From the NCBI RefSeq assembly GCF_001428525.1, contig NZ_LMHW01000017.1:62001-126000 (forward strand): a DNA stretch of 64,000 bases, given 5' to 3'. Origin of the DNA: Flavobacterium sp. Root186 (lineage in GTDB: Bacteria; Bacteroidota; Bacteroidia; Flavobacteriales; Flavobacteriaceae). The notes below the pieces were generated by a model. It did no database searches. It was not told the origin of the DNA and worked only from the letters and a program-made list of their open reading frames with translations. Below are positions 16,362 to 24,824 of this stretch, piece after piece; the first letter of the stretch is position 1, and every line of letters begins with the position of its first letter. The position numbers were made by a program, and so were the translations under genes.

Positions 16362-17936
16362 TTAAGAGCTGCAAGAAAGCATAGAACATCCTACTTTAGA
16401 TCGTGCCCAATCTGGTCGTTTTGCAAACCATTTTTCGTATTCCGGCTGTTCTTCGTATGGCTTTTGTAATAGTGTATATAATTCGTTTATCAGCGAATAA
16501 TCTTCTTTATCAGCTGCATCAATAGCTAATTGTGCCATATAATTACGAAGTACGTATTTAGGATTAATTAAGTTCATTTTTTGTGAACGTTCATCATCTG
16601 ATAATTCTTCAGAATTCAATCTTTCCAAATAGGCAGTAAACCATTTTTTCCAGGCATCTAAAATATCTCCGGAAACTTCTTCGATTTTATAAAATGAGAA
16701 TTGAATTTTTTCAATCGCTTTTTCAACAGAATCAGATTTTTTAACGGAACTTAAATTTCTAAAAAAGATCGTCATATCGGTTTCTGTCAATTGTAATGTT
16801 GCTTCCAGGTTATCTGTTAAATCATTATCAATTTGAGCAGAAGCTGAAATAAATACACCTAATTTGTTTAAAGACATTTCCTTATAATCTAAAATAAAAT
16901 CATCCATGAATGATTCTAAGATTTTTTCTAACTGCTCCGTTTCATTAATCAAAGGATAAATTGCATTCGCCAATTGATATAAATTCCAGTGTGCAACTTG
17001 CGGCTGATTCCCGAATCTGTATCTTTTATTTTGACTGTCTGTAGTATTTGGTGTCCAATTCGGGTCATAGTTTTCAAGCCATCCATAAGGCCCGTAATCA
17101 ATCGTGATACCGTGAATCGACATATTATCGGTATTCATTACGCCGTGAACAAAACCCACACGCTGCCAATTCAAAATCATTTCGCGTGTTGTATCAGCGA
17201 CTTTTTTAAAGAACTGTAAATATTGTTCTTTTGGTTCGCCCGTAATTTCAGGAAAATAATGTTTGATATTATATTCTACAAACTGCTTTAAATTTTTAAG
17301 CTCATTTCTGGCGGTCAACATTTCAAAACTCCCAAAACGAATAAAAGAAGGCGCAACACGACATACAATCGCACCTTTTTCATAAGCGGGATTTCCGTTG
17401 TATAAAACATCACGCAAAACCTGATCTCCAGAAAGAATCAACGAAAGCGATCGGGTAGTAGGAACACCTAAATGGTACATGGCTTCGGCACATAAATATT
17501 CTCTTATAGACGAACGTAAAACGGCCAAACCATCGGCGGTTCTTGAATATGGCGTTTTTCCGGCGCCTTTTAATTGAAGGGTGAAAAACTGATTGTTATT
17601 TTCTACTTCTGTTAGATTGATAGCGCGGCCGTCGCCCAATTGACCTGCCCAGTTTCCGAATTGGTGTCCGGCATAACACATGGCATAAGGCTGTGTTTCA
17701 GAAAGAATTTCTTTTCCTGAAAAAACATTCAAAAATTCCTCAGATTGAATTTCATCTTTTGAGATTCCAATTAATTCAGCCACTTCTTCAGAAGCGTGAA
17801 TCAATTTTGGATTTGAAGGCTTTGTTGGATTTACATACGAAAATGACGTATTCTTAACTTGACGAATTTCATTTGTTAAGTCTGTATCTGCGGGCAATTC
17901 GGCAGTAAATCGATTATTTATTTTTAAGTTTTTCAT
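16362..17936 (-). CDS. selO: Protein adenylyltransferase SelO
   Basis: 524 residues, SelO/YdiU pseudokinase family, which transfers AMP from ATP to Ser, Thr or Tyr of target proteins and links to oxidative stress. Visible marks are the N-terminal AYAMCYAGHQFGNWAGQLGDGRA, the ATP-binding LQLKGAGKTPYSRTADG, RSSIREYLCAEAM, and the metal/catalytic segment FVHGVMNTDNMSIHGITIDYGPYGW. The C-terminus ends GCSMLSCSS, with a Cys near the position of selenocysteine in eukaryotic SelO. It lies upstream of msrA on the same strand, and both fit a redox-protection context. Confidence 0.95.
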   Translation of the reverse strand: MKNLKINNRFTAELPADTDLTNEIRQVKNTSFSYVNPTKPSNPKLIHASEEVAELIGISKDEIQSEEFLNVFSGKEILSETQPYAMCYAGHQFGNWAGQLGDGRAINLTEVENNNQFFTLQLKGAGKTPYSRTADGLAVLRSSIREYLCAEAMYHLGVPTTRSLSLILSGDQVLRDVLYNGNPAYEKGAIVCRVAPSFIRFGSFEMLTARNELKNLKQFVEYNIKHYFPEITGEPKEQYLQFFKKVADTTREMILNWQRVGFVHGVMNTDNMSIHGITIDYGPYGWLENYDPNWTPNTTDSQNKRYRFGNQPQVAHWNLYQLANAIYPLINETEQLEKILESFMDDFILDYKEMSLNKLGVFISASAQIDNDLTDNLEATLQLTETDMTIFFRNLSSVKKSDSVEKAIEKIQFSFYKIEEVSGDILDAWKKWFTAYLERLNSEELSDDERSQKMNLINPKYVLRNYMAQLAIDAADKEDYSLINELYTLLQKPYEEQPEYEKWFAKRPDWARSKVGCSMLSCSS

Positions 17937-17952
17937 TTGAGTTTTTATATTT

Positions 17953-18062
17953 GGCCAACAGATTACACAGGTTAAACAAATTAAACGGATTTTTTTAAAT
18001 CTGTGTCTATCTTTATTACAATCAAAAAAAGAGAAATCCTTTTAATCCATGAAATCTGTGGA
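17953..18062. repeat. Degenerate intergenic repeat, CAGATTACACA family (copy 2)
   Basis: GGCCAACAGATTACACAG at the left end, AAATCTGTGTCTAT in the middle and GAAATCTGTGGAC at the right recall the copy at 11950-12005. It fills the gap between msrA and selO. Confidence 0.5.
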
Positions 18063-18072
18063 CTAAATTTTT

Positions 18073-18606
18073 TTAGCTGATCAATTTATCAGCATACATT
18101 TTTTTAAGTTTTTGAACTTTCGGGTCGATTACAAGCTGGCAATATCTTGCTTCCTGATTGTTGTTGTAATAATCCTGATGATAATCTTCGGCTTCATAAA
18201 AGACTTCAAAAGGTTTTAACTGCGTTACAATTGGATCAGTATAAACCGTCTGTACTTCTTCAAAAACCTGTTCTGCGATTTTTTTTTGCAATTCATTATG
18301 ATACAAAACGATTGAGCGATATTGTGTTCCGTTGTCACCACCCTGACGATTTAAGGTTGTTGGATCGTGGCTTGTCATGAAAACAGTTAGTAAATCATGG
18401 TATGAAATTATGTCAGAGTCAAAAGTAACCTGAATAACTTCTGCATGACCAGTTCGTCCTGTGCATACTTCGCGGTATGCAGGATTCTTTATAAAACCAT
18501 CTGAAAAGCCAGATTTTATTGTTTCAACACCTTTTAAACGCTGAATTACAGCTTCTACACACCAAAAACATCCACCACCAAAAGTGGCTGTTGATAAATT
18601 TTTCAT
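18073..18606 (-). CDS. msrA: Peptide-methionine (S)-S-oxide reductase
   Basis: MsrA, 177 residues, cytoplasmic. It reduces methionine-S-sulfoxide in proteins. The active site is GGGCFWCVEAV with catalytic Cys13 and a second Cys at 16. VCTGRTGHAEVIQV and ALNRQGGD-like LNRQGGDNGTQYRS follow, then YHQDYYNNNQEARYC with substrate-binding residues and a C-terminal Cys. The usual GYxGG after the active site reads GFSDG here, a tolerated variant. It is a stand-alone MsrA, not fused to MsrB. Confidence 0.95.
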   Translation of the reverse strand: MKNLSTATFGGGCFWCVEAVIQRLKGVETIKSGFSDGFIKNPAYREVCTGRTGHAEVIQVTFDSDIISYHDLLTVFMTSHDPTTLNRQGGDNGTQYRSIVLYHNELQKKIAEQVFEEVQTVYTDPIVTQLKPFEVFYEAEDYHQDYYNNNQEARYCQLVIDPKVQKLKKMYADKLIS

Positions 18607-18761
18607 AAATGTAAAAATAGCTTAAAGTTTATATGCCCTATTAACCTGATAGAATATTGTGATAATTTATCTAAAAAATAGCTGTTAAACTAAAGATATT
18701 AAAAGTTTTCTTAAAGTTTGAAGTTTAGAATTGATAAATTCTCAATTTTAGAAAAAAGCAA

Positions 18762-18769
18762 TATATTTG
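18762..18769 (+). promoter_or_regulatory. Predicted -7 box for the class V aminotransferase gene
   Basis: TATATTTG matches TAnnTTTG and lies 22 bases before the ATG at 18792. No TTG is at the ideal distance. The nearest is 28 bases upstream. Confidence 0.5.
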
Positions 18770-18791
18770 CAGTTAAACACAGGCACAACAA

Positions 18792-20279
18792 ATGAACACC
18801 AAAAATAGTACCATCAGTCTAGAAACTTATTTTCAGGATTTTAGGCAGCATATCGTTGGCATAGATCAGGAATTTATGTCACCTTTTGGCAAAAAAAATA
18901 TTGTTTATACCGATTGGACTGCCAGCGGTAGGCTGTACAGACCAATTGAGGAAAAACTATTGAATCAATTTGGACCGTTTGTTGCTAATACGCATACTGA
19001 AACTACTGTGTCAGGTACTGCCATGACAAAGGCATATCATCATGCCAGACATATTATTAAGCGTCATACAAATGCAAATGAAGATGATGTTTTAATTACT
19101 GACGGAACCGGTATGACTGGCGTTATTAATAAATTCCAGCGTATTTTAGGTTTAAAAATTCCTGAAAACCTTAAAAATTTCACCAACGTTCCTGCAGAAA
19201 AGAAACCTATTGTTTTTATCTCTCACATGGAACATCACTCTAATCAAACTTCATGGTTAGAAACTATTGCAGATGTTGAAATTATTCCGTCTTGCGAAAA
19301 AGGGCTGTTTTGTCTGGATAACTTAGAATTGTTATTGCAGAAATACAGCGACAGAACTATAAAAATTGCATCGATTACTTCCTGCTCAAATGTTACGGGT
19401 ATAAAGACACCTTTTCATGATGCAGCAAAATTAATGCACCAATATAACGGTGTTTGCTTTGTTGATTTTGCCTGTTCAGGTCCTTATGTCGAAATTGATA
19501 TGCATCCTGCAGATTCTGAATCTTATCTGGATGCAATTTTCTTTTCTCCGCATAAATTTCTTGGCGGTCCGGGAACTTCGGGAGTTTTGATTTTCAATAA
19601 GAAATTATATAATAATATGATTCCGGATTGTCCTGGTGGAGGAACGGTTAGCTGGACAAATCCTTGGGGCGAACATAAATATATTGATAATATTGAGGAT
19701 CGTGAAGATGGTGGAACTCCGGGGTTTCTTCAGGTTATTAAAACTGCTTTGGCTATTGAGCTGAAGGAAGAAATGGGAATTGAAAACATTTTACAGCGTG
19801 AACACGAAATTGTTGATTTTGTTTTTAGTCAGTTAGATCCTGTTGAAAATATTAAGATTTTAGCTGGTCAGCATAAAAACCGTTTGGGTGTAATTTCATT
19901 TTTTATTGAGGATTTACATTTTAATTTAGGTGTAAAATTATTGAATGACAAATTTGGAGTTCAGACTCGCGGCGGATGCAGTTGTGCCGGAACTTATGGA
20001 CATTATTTATTACATGTAGACCAAGAAACTTCTAATAAACTGGTTAATGAAATTACAATTGGGGATTTAATTAAAAAACCGGGATGGATTAGAATGTCAA
20101 TTCACCCTACTACAACAGATGAAGAAATTGCTTTTGTTTGTGATAGTATTATAGATTTAGCTAAAAACCATAAAACCTGGGCTTTGGAATATTCTTATAA
20201 TAAAGATACTAATGAATTTGTTCATAAAAATGCAACTTCATTTGAAGATGAATTAGTGAAGAACTGGTTTAAATCTTAA
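18792..20279 (+). CDS. Aminotransferase class V-fold PLP enzyme (cysteine-desulfurase-like)
   Basis: A 495-residue PLP enzyme of the NifS/Csd superfamily. Family marks include TDWTASGRLYRPIEEKL, TGMTGVINKFQRILG, HMEHHSNQTSW, the cofactor-binding Asp in VCFVDFACSGPYVEID and the Schiff-base lysine in FFSPHKFLGGPGTSG. The segment TRGGCSCAGTYGHYLL holds two cysteines where desulfurases carry the persulfide-accepting one. It is longer than SufS (about 405). No sufE or scaffold gene is adjacent, so a specific desulfurase or lyase role is not proven. Confidence 0.85.
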   Translation: MNTKNSTISLETYFQDFRQHIVGIDQEFMSPFGKKNIVYTDWTASGRLYRPIEEKLLNQFGPFVANTHTETTVSGTAMTKAYHHARHIIKRHTNANEDDVLITDGTGMTGVINKFQRILGLKIPENLKNFTNVPAEKKPIVFISHMEHHSNQTSWLETIADVEIIPSCEKGLFCLDNLELLLQKYSDRTIKIASITSCSNVTGIKTPFHDAAKLMHQYNGVCFVDFACSGPYVEIDMHPADSESYLDAIFFSPHKFLGGPGTSGVLIFNKKLYNNMIPDCPGGGTVSWTNPWGEHKYIDNIEDREDGGTPGFLQVIKTALAIELKEEMGIENILQREHEIVDFVFSQLDPVENIKILAGQHKNRLGVISFFIEDLHFNLGVKLLNDKFGVQTRGGCSCAGTYGHYLLHVDQETSNKLVNEITIGDLIKKPGWIRMSIHPTTTDEEIAFVCDSIIDLAKNHKTWALEYSYNKDTNEFVHKNATSFEDELVKNWFKS

Positions 20280-20365
20280 TTTTTTTTGATGCTTTTGATT
20301 TAATCGTAAAGTAGCTAAGTTTTTAAGGTCTCAAAGTTTGGTTTGAGAATATCAATTATAAAAAG

Positions 20366-20406
20366 TAAGCCCGACGATTTTTAAAACTGTCGGGCTTATT
20401 GTTTTT
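20366..20406 (+). terminator. Rho-independent terminator
   Basis: A 10-bp perfect stem (TAAGCCCGAC at 20366-20375, GTCGGGCTTA at 20389-20398) is followed by TTGTTTTT, downstream of the aminotransferase gene. Confidence 0.75.
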
Positions 20407-20428
20407 ATGAAATAGTATTTTTCTGGTT

Positions 20429-20508
20429 TAGCCCCGATAGAAGTGAAAATCCTTTTGTGTCTCGTTTTTTGAACGAGATGCAAAAGATTGAAACGGATAG
20501 CGGGACTT
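20429..20508. repeat. Structured intergenic element (AGCCCCGATAG ... GGATAGCGGGACT)
   Basis: An extended hairpin. The outer AGCCCCG (20430-20436) pairs with CGGGACT (20501-20507) with one mismatch. An inner 15-bp stem, CTTTTGTGTCTCGTT (20452-20466) with AACGAGATGCAAAAG (20472-20486), closes a short loop, with two G-T pairs. The middle is an internal loop with GATAG on both sides. It lies between converging genes. I recall similar elements scattered through flavobacterial genomes. It could be a structured RNA (compare the Flavo-1 motif in Rfam) or a mobile palindrome. Confidence 0.6.
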
Positions 20509-20542
20509 TAGGTCATGAAAAACCTGATTTTTCTGCTTCTAA

Positions 20543-21013
20543 TTATTTAGATTCCTGAAATTTTTTAAGGGAAAGTAAAGCTTGTTCCTGAATTTTTTTA
20601 TGAAAAAATCCCGTCCAACCTAATAAATATCCGGTTGTGCCAAAGGCTTGTTTTGACCATTTCCAAACATCAAAATTGTCTGTATGTTTGATAATCAGGC
20701 CATCCTGAAAAACAAATTCGGCCGAAATTCTATTTATTACATTACGATTTGTTTTGCTGAAATTATAAGCTGCTACCCATTTTGCAGAGCCGGTAAATTC
20801 ATCCGCTTTTACGTCAAAGAATTCAATTTTAAGATTTCCTTTGCTTCGTATAATCAGCATTTCCCACATTTTCGAAACTTGTTCTTCTTTTAATAAACCA
20901 AATGCCGGATCAATAAAATGTATTTTTGGATGATAACATTCAGCCATCGTTTTAAAATCAGAATTGGCAAAAGCAGTATAGAACTTTGTAATTAAAGCTT
21001 CGTTGGGAGTCAT
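20543..21013 (-). CDS. NTF2-like / SnoaL-fold protein
   Basis: A 156-residue single-domain protein of the nuclear-transport-factor-2 fold. The start NEALITKFYTAFANSDFKTMAECYHPKIHFIDPAFG is the typical first helix pair and strand. The conical beta-barrel continues with LKIEFFDVKADEFTGSAKWVAAYNF and FVFQDGLIIKHTDNFD. Such folds bind small hydrophobic ligands or act as isomerases or dehydratases, and the function here is open. It lies 52 bases after the exported protein gene at 21066, possibly as the last gene of that operon. Confidence 0.82.
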   Translation of the reverse strand: MTPNEALITKFYTAFANSDFKTMAECYHPKIHFIDPAFGLLKEEQVSKMWEMLIIRSKGNLKIEFFDVKADEFTGSAKWVAAYNFSKTNRNVINRISAEFVFQDGLIIKHTDNFDVWKWSKQAFGTTGYLLGWTGFFHKKIQEQALLSLKKFQESK

Positions 21014-21065
21014 AAATTTGGAAATTAGGTTATAAATATAAGGTTTATTTTATAAAATATTTTGT

Positions 21066-21590
21066 TTATAAAACACTAATTTCTTTTGCGGTGTCGTAAC
21101 TCTTCTTCGATTTATCGTAAGCCGTTGAAAAATAATTCTTTTTGTTATGTGCAGTAAAATATCCGGTTTCGTTTCCAAAAGTATTTGAACCTCCGTTTAT
21201 GATAAATCGAACGGCGTAAATATCATTTTTTTTAAGTTTGGCAAATTCAGCAGGAGTAAAGTAATAGTACGAAGTTGTTTTTCCATCGGTAGATTCCTTT
21301 ACGTTTTTGTCTACGCAGGCAATAACATCGGCATTAGCCAAATCTACATAAAGGCCTCCGGCAATTCTCGCTTTATCATTTGAAGTAGCAATTGTAATTT
21401 TTAAAATGCCGCCTTTATCTGTTTTTGCAATCTGAATGTTAGCTTCGCCCGTAAAAGCATATTTTTCGCAGATAAAAGTATATTCCTGCGTTGCCGGAAA
21501 AGCCTGAGATCCTTTTACACTCATTGCTTGCTGAGCATTTGCAAAGATTGAAATAAACAGTAATAAAAGAAGAGGCATTTTTAATTTCAT
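21066..21590 (-). CDS. Exported protein of unknown function
   Basis: 174 residues with a clear signal peptide (MKLKMPLLLLLFISIFANAQ). The mature part is beta-rich with two cysteines (FICEKY and VIACVDKN) that could form a disulfide. I do not recognise a domain. It sits 11 bases after the lipoprotein gene and is co-transcribed with the M23-like and spermidine-synthase-like genes, which suggests an envelope role. Confidence 0.6.
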   Translation of the reverse strand: MKLKMPLLLLLFISIFANAQQAMSVKGSQAFPATQEYTFICEKYAFTGEANIQIAKTDKGGILKITIATSNDKARIAGGLYVDLANADVIACVDKNVKESTDGKTTSYYYFTPAEFAKLKKNDIYAVRFIINGGSNTFGNETGYFTAHNKKNYFSTAYDKSKKSYDTAKEISVL

Positions 21591-21601
21591 ATATAGTTAC
21601 T

Positions 21602-22084
21602 TTATTGTTCGGCTACTTTTGCATCAAACTTTTCATCCCAATCCATTGATTTAATCGCTGAAATTAAATTTTCTTCATTTACAAAAATGCGTAATTCCTT
21701 GTTTGCCACTTTTTTACTGTATAAAGCGTGATAGCGGTAAATTACTTCTTGTTTTGTTTTGTAAACGCCGTCTAATTTTAAATCAATAAAACTTCCATAA
21801 TATTGTCTAAATCTGGTACAGGTTTTAGTCAATCGTTCTTCGGTCGTGTTTTCTCTAACAGACGGAGTAACTTCGGTTTCATTAAAAGGTTTAAACTTTG
21901 ATGTATTACAGGTTTCTAAAACTCTTTTGCCTAATTCATATGCTTTTCTTTGCTGCTCTGAACTAATATCGGCATTAGAAACTTTTTTAATTTTTAAATC
22001 TTCCGTATCTCTACTAACAGTTTTCGATTTACATCCAATTAATAACAACAAACATATAATCAATCCCGCTTTCTTCATAATCAT
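21602..22084 (-). CDS. Small lipoprotein of unknown function
   Basis: 160 residues with a lipoprotein signal: MIMKKAGLIICLLLLIGCKS, lipid-modified Cys at 18. The region about 45-150 has an NTF2- or DUF3887-like look (YELGKRVLETCN, LDGVYKTKQEVIYRYHALYSK), with two more cysteines. The ATG at 22084 directly follows the stop of the M23-like gene without a gap. An ATG two codons later (22078) is equally possible. The function is unknown. Confidence 0.65.
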   Translation of the reverse strand: MIMKKAGLIICLLLLIGCKSKTVSRDTEDLKIKKVSNADISSEQQRKAYELGKRVLETCNTSKFKPFNETEVTPSVRENTTEERLTKTCTRFRQYYGSFIDLKLDGVYKTKQEVIYRYHALYSKKVANKELRIFVNEENLISAIKSMDWDEKFDAKVAEQ

Positions 22085-22762
22085 TTAAGTTATTTTTAAT
22101 AATAAGTTTGGGTCGGGACAATTTTCTATATAAAAATTTAAATCATTTGTGTTGCAGACACCGGGATAATCGCCCCATTTGTCTCCTAAGTTTTTTATAA
22201 TCTGAAAGTGAACATGAGGTGCATAATCTCCGTTAACAGTTGAATTTCCTAAAGCTCCAATTTGTTCGCCTTTCTTAAAAATTGCCCCAACAGTAAGGTT
22301 TTCTATACTTTCTAACGATAAATGTCCGTATAAAGTATAAAACTTCTCCTTTTCTACTTCATGTTCTAATATTATGGTAGGACCGTAGTCTCCTAAACCT
22401 TCGTTGTTTTGAAAACTGTGAACCTTTCCATCAAGCGGAGCTAAAACTGCTGTTTCAACTTTTGCCCATAAGTCTAGACCAATGTGTATATTTCGTTCAG
22501 GAACAGAATCATTTTTAAAAATCGTGCTTCTTTTATATAAGTTACGGCCTTCAATATAACCGCCATATGCAACTTCGGCATTGTTATCTGACAGATATCC
22601 AAAAATAAAACGCTCAAAATCTGTAGACGTTTCGGGCTTGGTTTTGACTAAATCGGTATTGGTTACAGATAAATCTAAAGGAAGGTATTTTGAAAAATCA
22701 ATAGAGGCATCAATGACTTTAGTAGGTGGTAAGGCTTTTAATATAGATACAAGGGATTTCAT
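22085..22762 (-). CDS. M23-type metallopeptidase-like protein
   Basis: 225 residues with a LytM/M23 peptidase domain (about 85-205). The Zn2+ ligands are His93 and Asp97 (HIGLD) and His185 (HVHFQ), with the second catalytic His147 in YTLYGHL, so the active site looks complete. Family members cut peptidoglycan peptide bridges. Unusually, there is no signal peptide or membrane helix at the N-terminus. The protein may be cytoplasmic or exported by another route, or it may act on another substrate. It lies 10 bases after the spermidine-synthase-like gene and abuts the lipoprotein gene. Confidence 0.83.
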   Translation of the reverse strand: MKSLVSILKALPPTKVIDASIDFSKYLPLDLSVTNTDLVKTKPETSTDFERFIFGYLSDNNAEVAYGGYIEGRNLYKRSTIFKNDSVPERNIHIGLDLWAKVETAVLAPLDGKVHSFQNNEGLGDYGPTIILEHEVEKEKFYTLYGHLSLESIENLTVGAIFKKGEQIGALGNSTVNGDYAPHVHFQIIKNLGDKWGDYPGVCNTNDLNFYIENCPDPNLLLKIT

Positions 22763-22772
22763 AAAATTAAAT

Positions 22773-23438
22773 TTAGGCTACTTTTTCGATTATTATTAAT
22801 TCATTATGAACTTCTATGCGGGGCAGCATTTTTGAAGTAAATAATTGTGCGTTTATTTCGGTAATATATTTTCTGTTTCGAACATTATGCGCTTCATCAA
22901 GAATCATGGTATTAAATAAAATGAAGCCCTGATTTTTGAGGAGAAAACAAACTCGTTCGCTAAAAAACTTTTCGAACAAAAAGTTTGGCATATTAGTATC
23001 TTCAAAAATATCAATAATTATTAAATCGTAGCGGTCTTTTGTTTTTAAAACAAATTCAAACGCATCATCAATGATAATTTCTAGCTGCTTTATCTCATTT
23101 AGATTAAAATACTGATTTGCAATTTGAATCATATCAGGATCGATTTCAACTCCGGTAATTTTACCTTTATAGTTAATTTCGTCAACAAGGGTTTTGATTA
23201 CGCTTCCGCCGGCAACACCAAGAACCAGAATATGATCCATTTCTAGTACCTTGTCGTAACCAATATTTCGAAGGCCGTACCTTAATATGCGCTGCAAGCT
23301 TCCGTAAGAGTAATTTGTGTTTTCAGAATCTAAAACCAACTCTCCATTTGCCCAGGTAACTTCAATTACTTTACTTCGGGTCGATTTTTTTTTGAAGATT
23401 TTAATTGGATATAAATAACTGAATAGTTTTTGGATCAT
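22773..23438 (-). CDS. Spermidine-synthase-like methyltransferase-fold protein
   Basis: 221 residues with a Rossmann-fold methyltransferase core: ILVLGVAGGSVIKTL (motif I, about 70-84), ITGVEIDPDMIQIAN (about 94-108), and IIIDDAFEFVLKTKDRYDLIIIDIF (about 119-143). This layout matches the SpeE-like group, which also includes proteins that are not aminopropyltransferases. The N-terminal beta domain of true SpeE is reduced here, and no SpeD is nearby. The function is uncertain. It is the first gene of a minus-strand operon. Confidence 0.8.
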   Translation of the reverse strand: MIQKLFSYLYPIKIFKKKSTRSKVIEVTWANGELVLDSENTNYSYGSLQRILRYGLRNIGYDKVLEMDHILVLGVAGGSVIKTLVDEINYKGKITGVEIDPDMIQIANQYFNLNEIKQLEIIIDDAFEFVLKTKDRYDLIIIDIFEDTNMPNFLFEKFFSERVCFLLKNQGFILFNTMILDEAHNVRNRKYITEINAQLFTSKMLPRIEVHNELIIIEKVA

Positions 23439-23455
23439 TTTGTAATGCTTTTACT

Positions 23456-23488
23456 CAAAAATACCATTTTAAATCTTTTATTTTGCAA
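23456..23488 (-). promoter_or_regulatory. Predicted promoter for the 23438-to-21066 operon
   Basis: Minus strand: TTG at 23486-23488, a 22-base spacer and TATTTTTG at 23456-23463. It lies 17 bases before the ATG at 23438. Confidence 0.45.
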
Positions 23489-23504
23489 GAAATATTAAAT
23501 TTTA

Positions 23505-24056
23505 ATGAAGAAAAGACTATACAAATTCATCTTTTTTAAGCTAATGGGCTGGAAGATAGTAGGAATAGAAAATGCTGAAGTGAAGAAATGTATATTAATG
23601 GTTATGCCGCATACCAGTAATCATGATTTTTATATTGGTCTATTTACCCGTGGCATTTCTGGCTTGCAGATGAATTGGGTTGGAAAGAAAGAATTATTCA
23701 AATTTCCGTTTGGTTATTATTTTAGAAATGTTGGTGGTGAACCGCTTGATCGTACAGGTGGATTAAATAAAGTAGATTCAATCGCTGCCATATTTGACCG
23801 TAAAGAAGTTTTTCGTTTGGCGGTTGCCCCCGAAGGAACACGAAAAGGTGTTACCGAAATTAAAACCGGATTTTATTATATAGCGCTTAAAGCGAATGTG
23901 CCAACTGTTCCTGTAGCTTTTGACTGGGGTAAGAAAGAGGTAAATTTAGGAAAGCCATTTTATCCTACAGGAAATTACGAGGCGGATTGGGAAATTTTAA
24001 AACAACATTATAAAGGTGTTTTAGGAAAAATTCCTGAAAACGGAATTCAGATTTAA
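23505..24056 (+). CDS. PlsC-like 1-acyl-glycerol-3-phosphate acyltransferase family protein
   Basis: A 183-residue, membrane-associated acyltransferase. The catalytic HX4D motif is HTSNHD (His36, Asp41). Block III is visible as APEGTRKG (about 107-114), preceded by GGEPLDRTGG, with VPVAFDWG as the fourth block. It is shorter than typical PlsC (about 240) and lacks an obvious long N-terminal membrane helix. It could acylate a lysophospholipid or another glycerol- or lipid-linked acceptor. Confidence 0.87.
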   Translation: MKKRLYKFIFFKLMGWKIVGIENAEVKKCILMVMPHTSNHDFYIGLFTRGISGLQMNWVGKKELFKFPFGYYFRNVGGEPLDRTGGLNKVDSIAAIFDRKEVFRLAVAPEGTRKGVTEIKTGFYYIALKANVPTVPVAFDWGKKEVNLGKPFYPTGNYEADWEILKQHYKGVLGKIPENGIQI

Positions 24057-24139
24057 ATTATCGATTTTTTTTCAGATTCGTGAGAATCCCTTAAATGAAA
24101 ATTATTTTTGAAAATTTTCAAATAAACGAATTTTTCGAA

Positions 24140-24598
24140 TTAAGGTATATATGCCTTAAAAGTTCCGTTTTTGTAGAAAATTACAATTTTCTCAATTTCA
24201 TCTTCTTCAAAACTTAAATTTGATTTTTTAGTTTCGATAAAATTTTTAACTGGCGATTTATTTTCATTGTCATTTACTGGACTAAATAAATCTTCTCGAG
24301 AATAATTTTCATTTGGTGAAGTAGGGAAGTCTGGATTTGTATTTTGAAAATTTGAGACAGTTTCATTTTCTGATTTTGGAAAATTTCCTTTACCAATTAA
24401 AATCCAATATAAATCTACTTCCGGAAATACATCCAAAATTTTCATGACAAAATCAAGACTTGGCTTGTTTCTTCCAGAGAGAAGGTGAGACATACTAGAA
24501 CGCTGCACTCCAATTTTATCTGCAAAAGAAGAGGCATTTAGTCCATAATAATCAAGTATAATTTCCAGTCTTTTTACAAAATCATCGATGTTTACCAT
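24140..24598 (-). CDS. XRE-family helix-turn-helix regulator
   Basis: 152 residues. The N-terminal 70 form a Cro/C1-type helix-turn-helix (VKRLEIILDYYGLNASSFADKIGVQRSSMSHLLSGRNKPSLDFVMKILD reduced: SSFADKIGVQRSSMSHLLSG). It is followed by DLYWILIGKGNFP, the usual end of the domain in Bacteroidota. An Asn/Ser-rich linker (about 75-125) leads to a short C-terminal tail. It is divergent from the M14 gene. Six 16-bp palindromes with consensus GTTTAC-N4-GTAAAC surround both promoters, and one spans this gene's own start codon, so it is very probably an autorepressor that also controls the M14 gene. Confidence 0.88.
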   Translation of the reverse strand: MVNIDDFVKRLEIILDYYGLNASSFADKIGVQRSSMSHLLSGRNKPSLDFVMKILDVFPEVDLYWILIGKGNFPKSENETVSNFQNTNPDFPTSPNENYSREDLFSPVNDNENKSPVKNFIETKKSNLSFEEDEIEKIVIFYKNGTFKAYIP

Positions 24599-24676
24599 TG
24601 TAAACTATAGTTTAAATTACACATGTTTACAAATGTAACTAAAAAGATTGGATAATACAATTTTACAGTTGTAAAT
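24590..24676. promoter_or_regulatory. Operator-like palindromes on the XRE-gene side (three sites)
   Basis: Sites of GTTTAC-N4-GTAAAC type: 24590-24605 (GTTTACCATTGTAAAC, perfect, covering the ATG), 24625-24640 (GTTTACAAATGTAACT, covering the -7 box) and 24661-24676 (TTTTACAGTTGTAAAT). Starts are 35 and 36 bases apart, close to whole helical turns. The first site continues into a second overlapping palindrome, TAAACTATAGTTTA (24601-24614). Confidence 0.75.
24630..24660 (-). promoter_or_regulatory. Predicted promoter of the XRE gene
   Basis: Minus strand: TTG at 24658-24660, a 20-base spacer and TACATTTG at 24630-24637, ending 31 bases before the ATG. The -7 box is inside an operator palindrome. 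Confidence 0.65.
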
Positions 24677-24824
24677 CGTTTAAATTAAATGTTTATTGCG
24701 TAATTTTTACTTTATATAATAACATTTAAGTTATTGAGATATAAATAATTAATGTTTTAAACTTAAAGTAATAACAATTGTTAACTGCATTTTGCCTGAA
24801 TGTTTAAAAACAATTAATAAAAGT

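Noticed and set aside
24057..24139. A terminator after the PlsC-like gene
   Set aside because: GAAAATTTTC is a short AT-only palindrome with no T tract in the right position.
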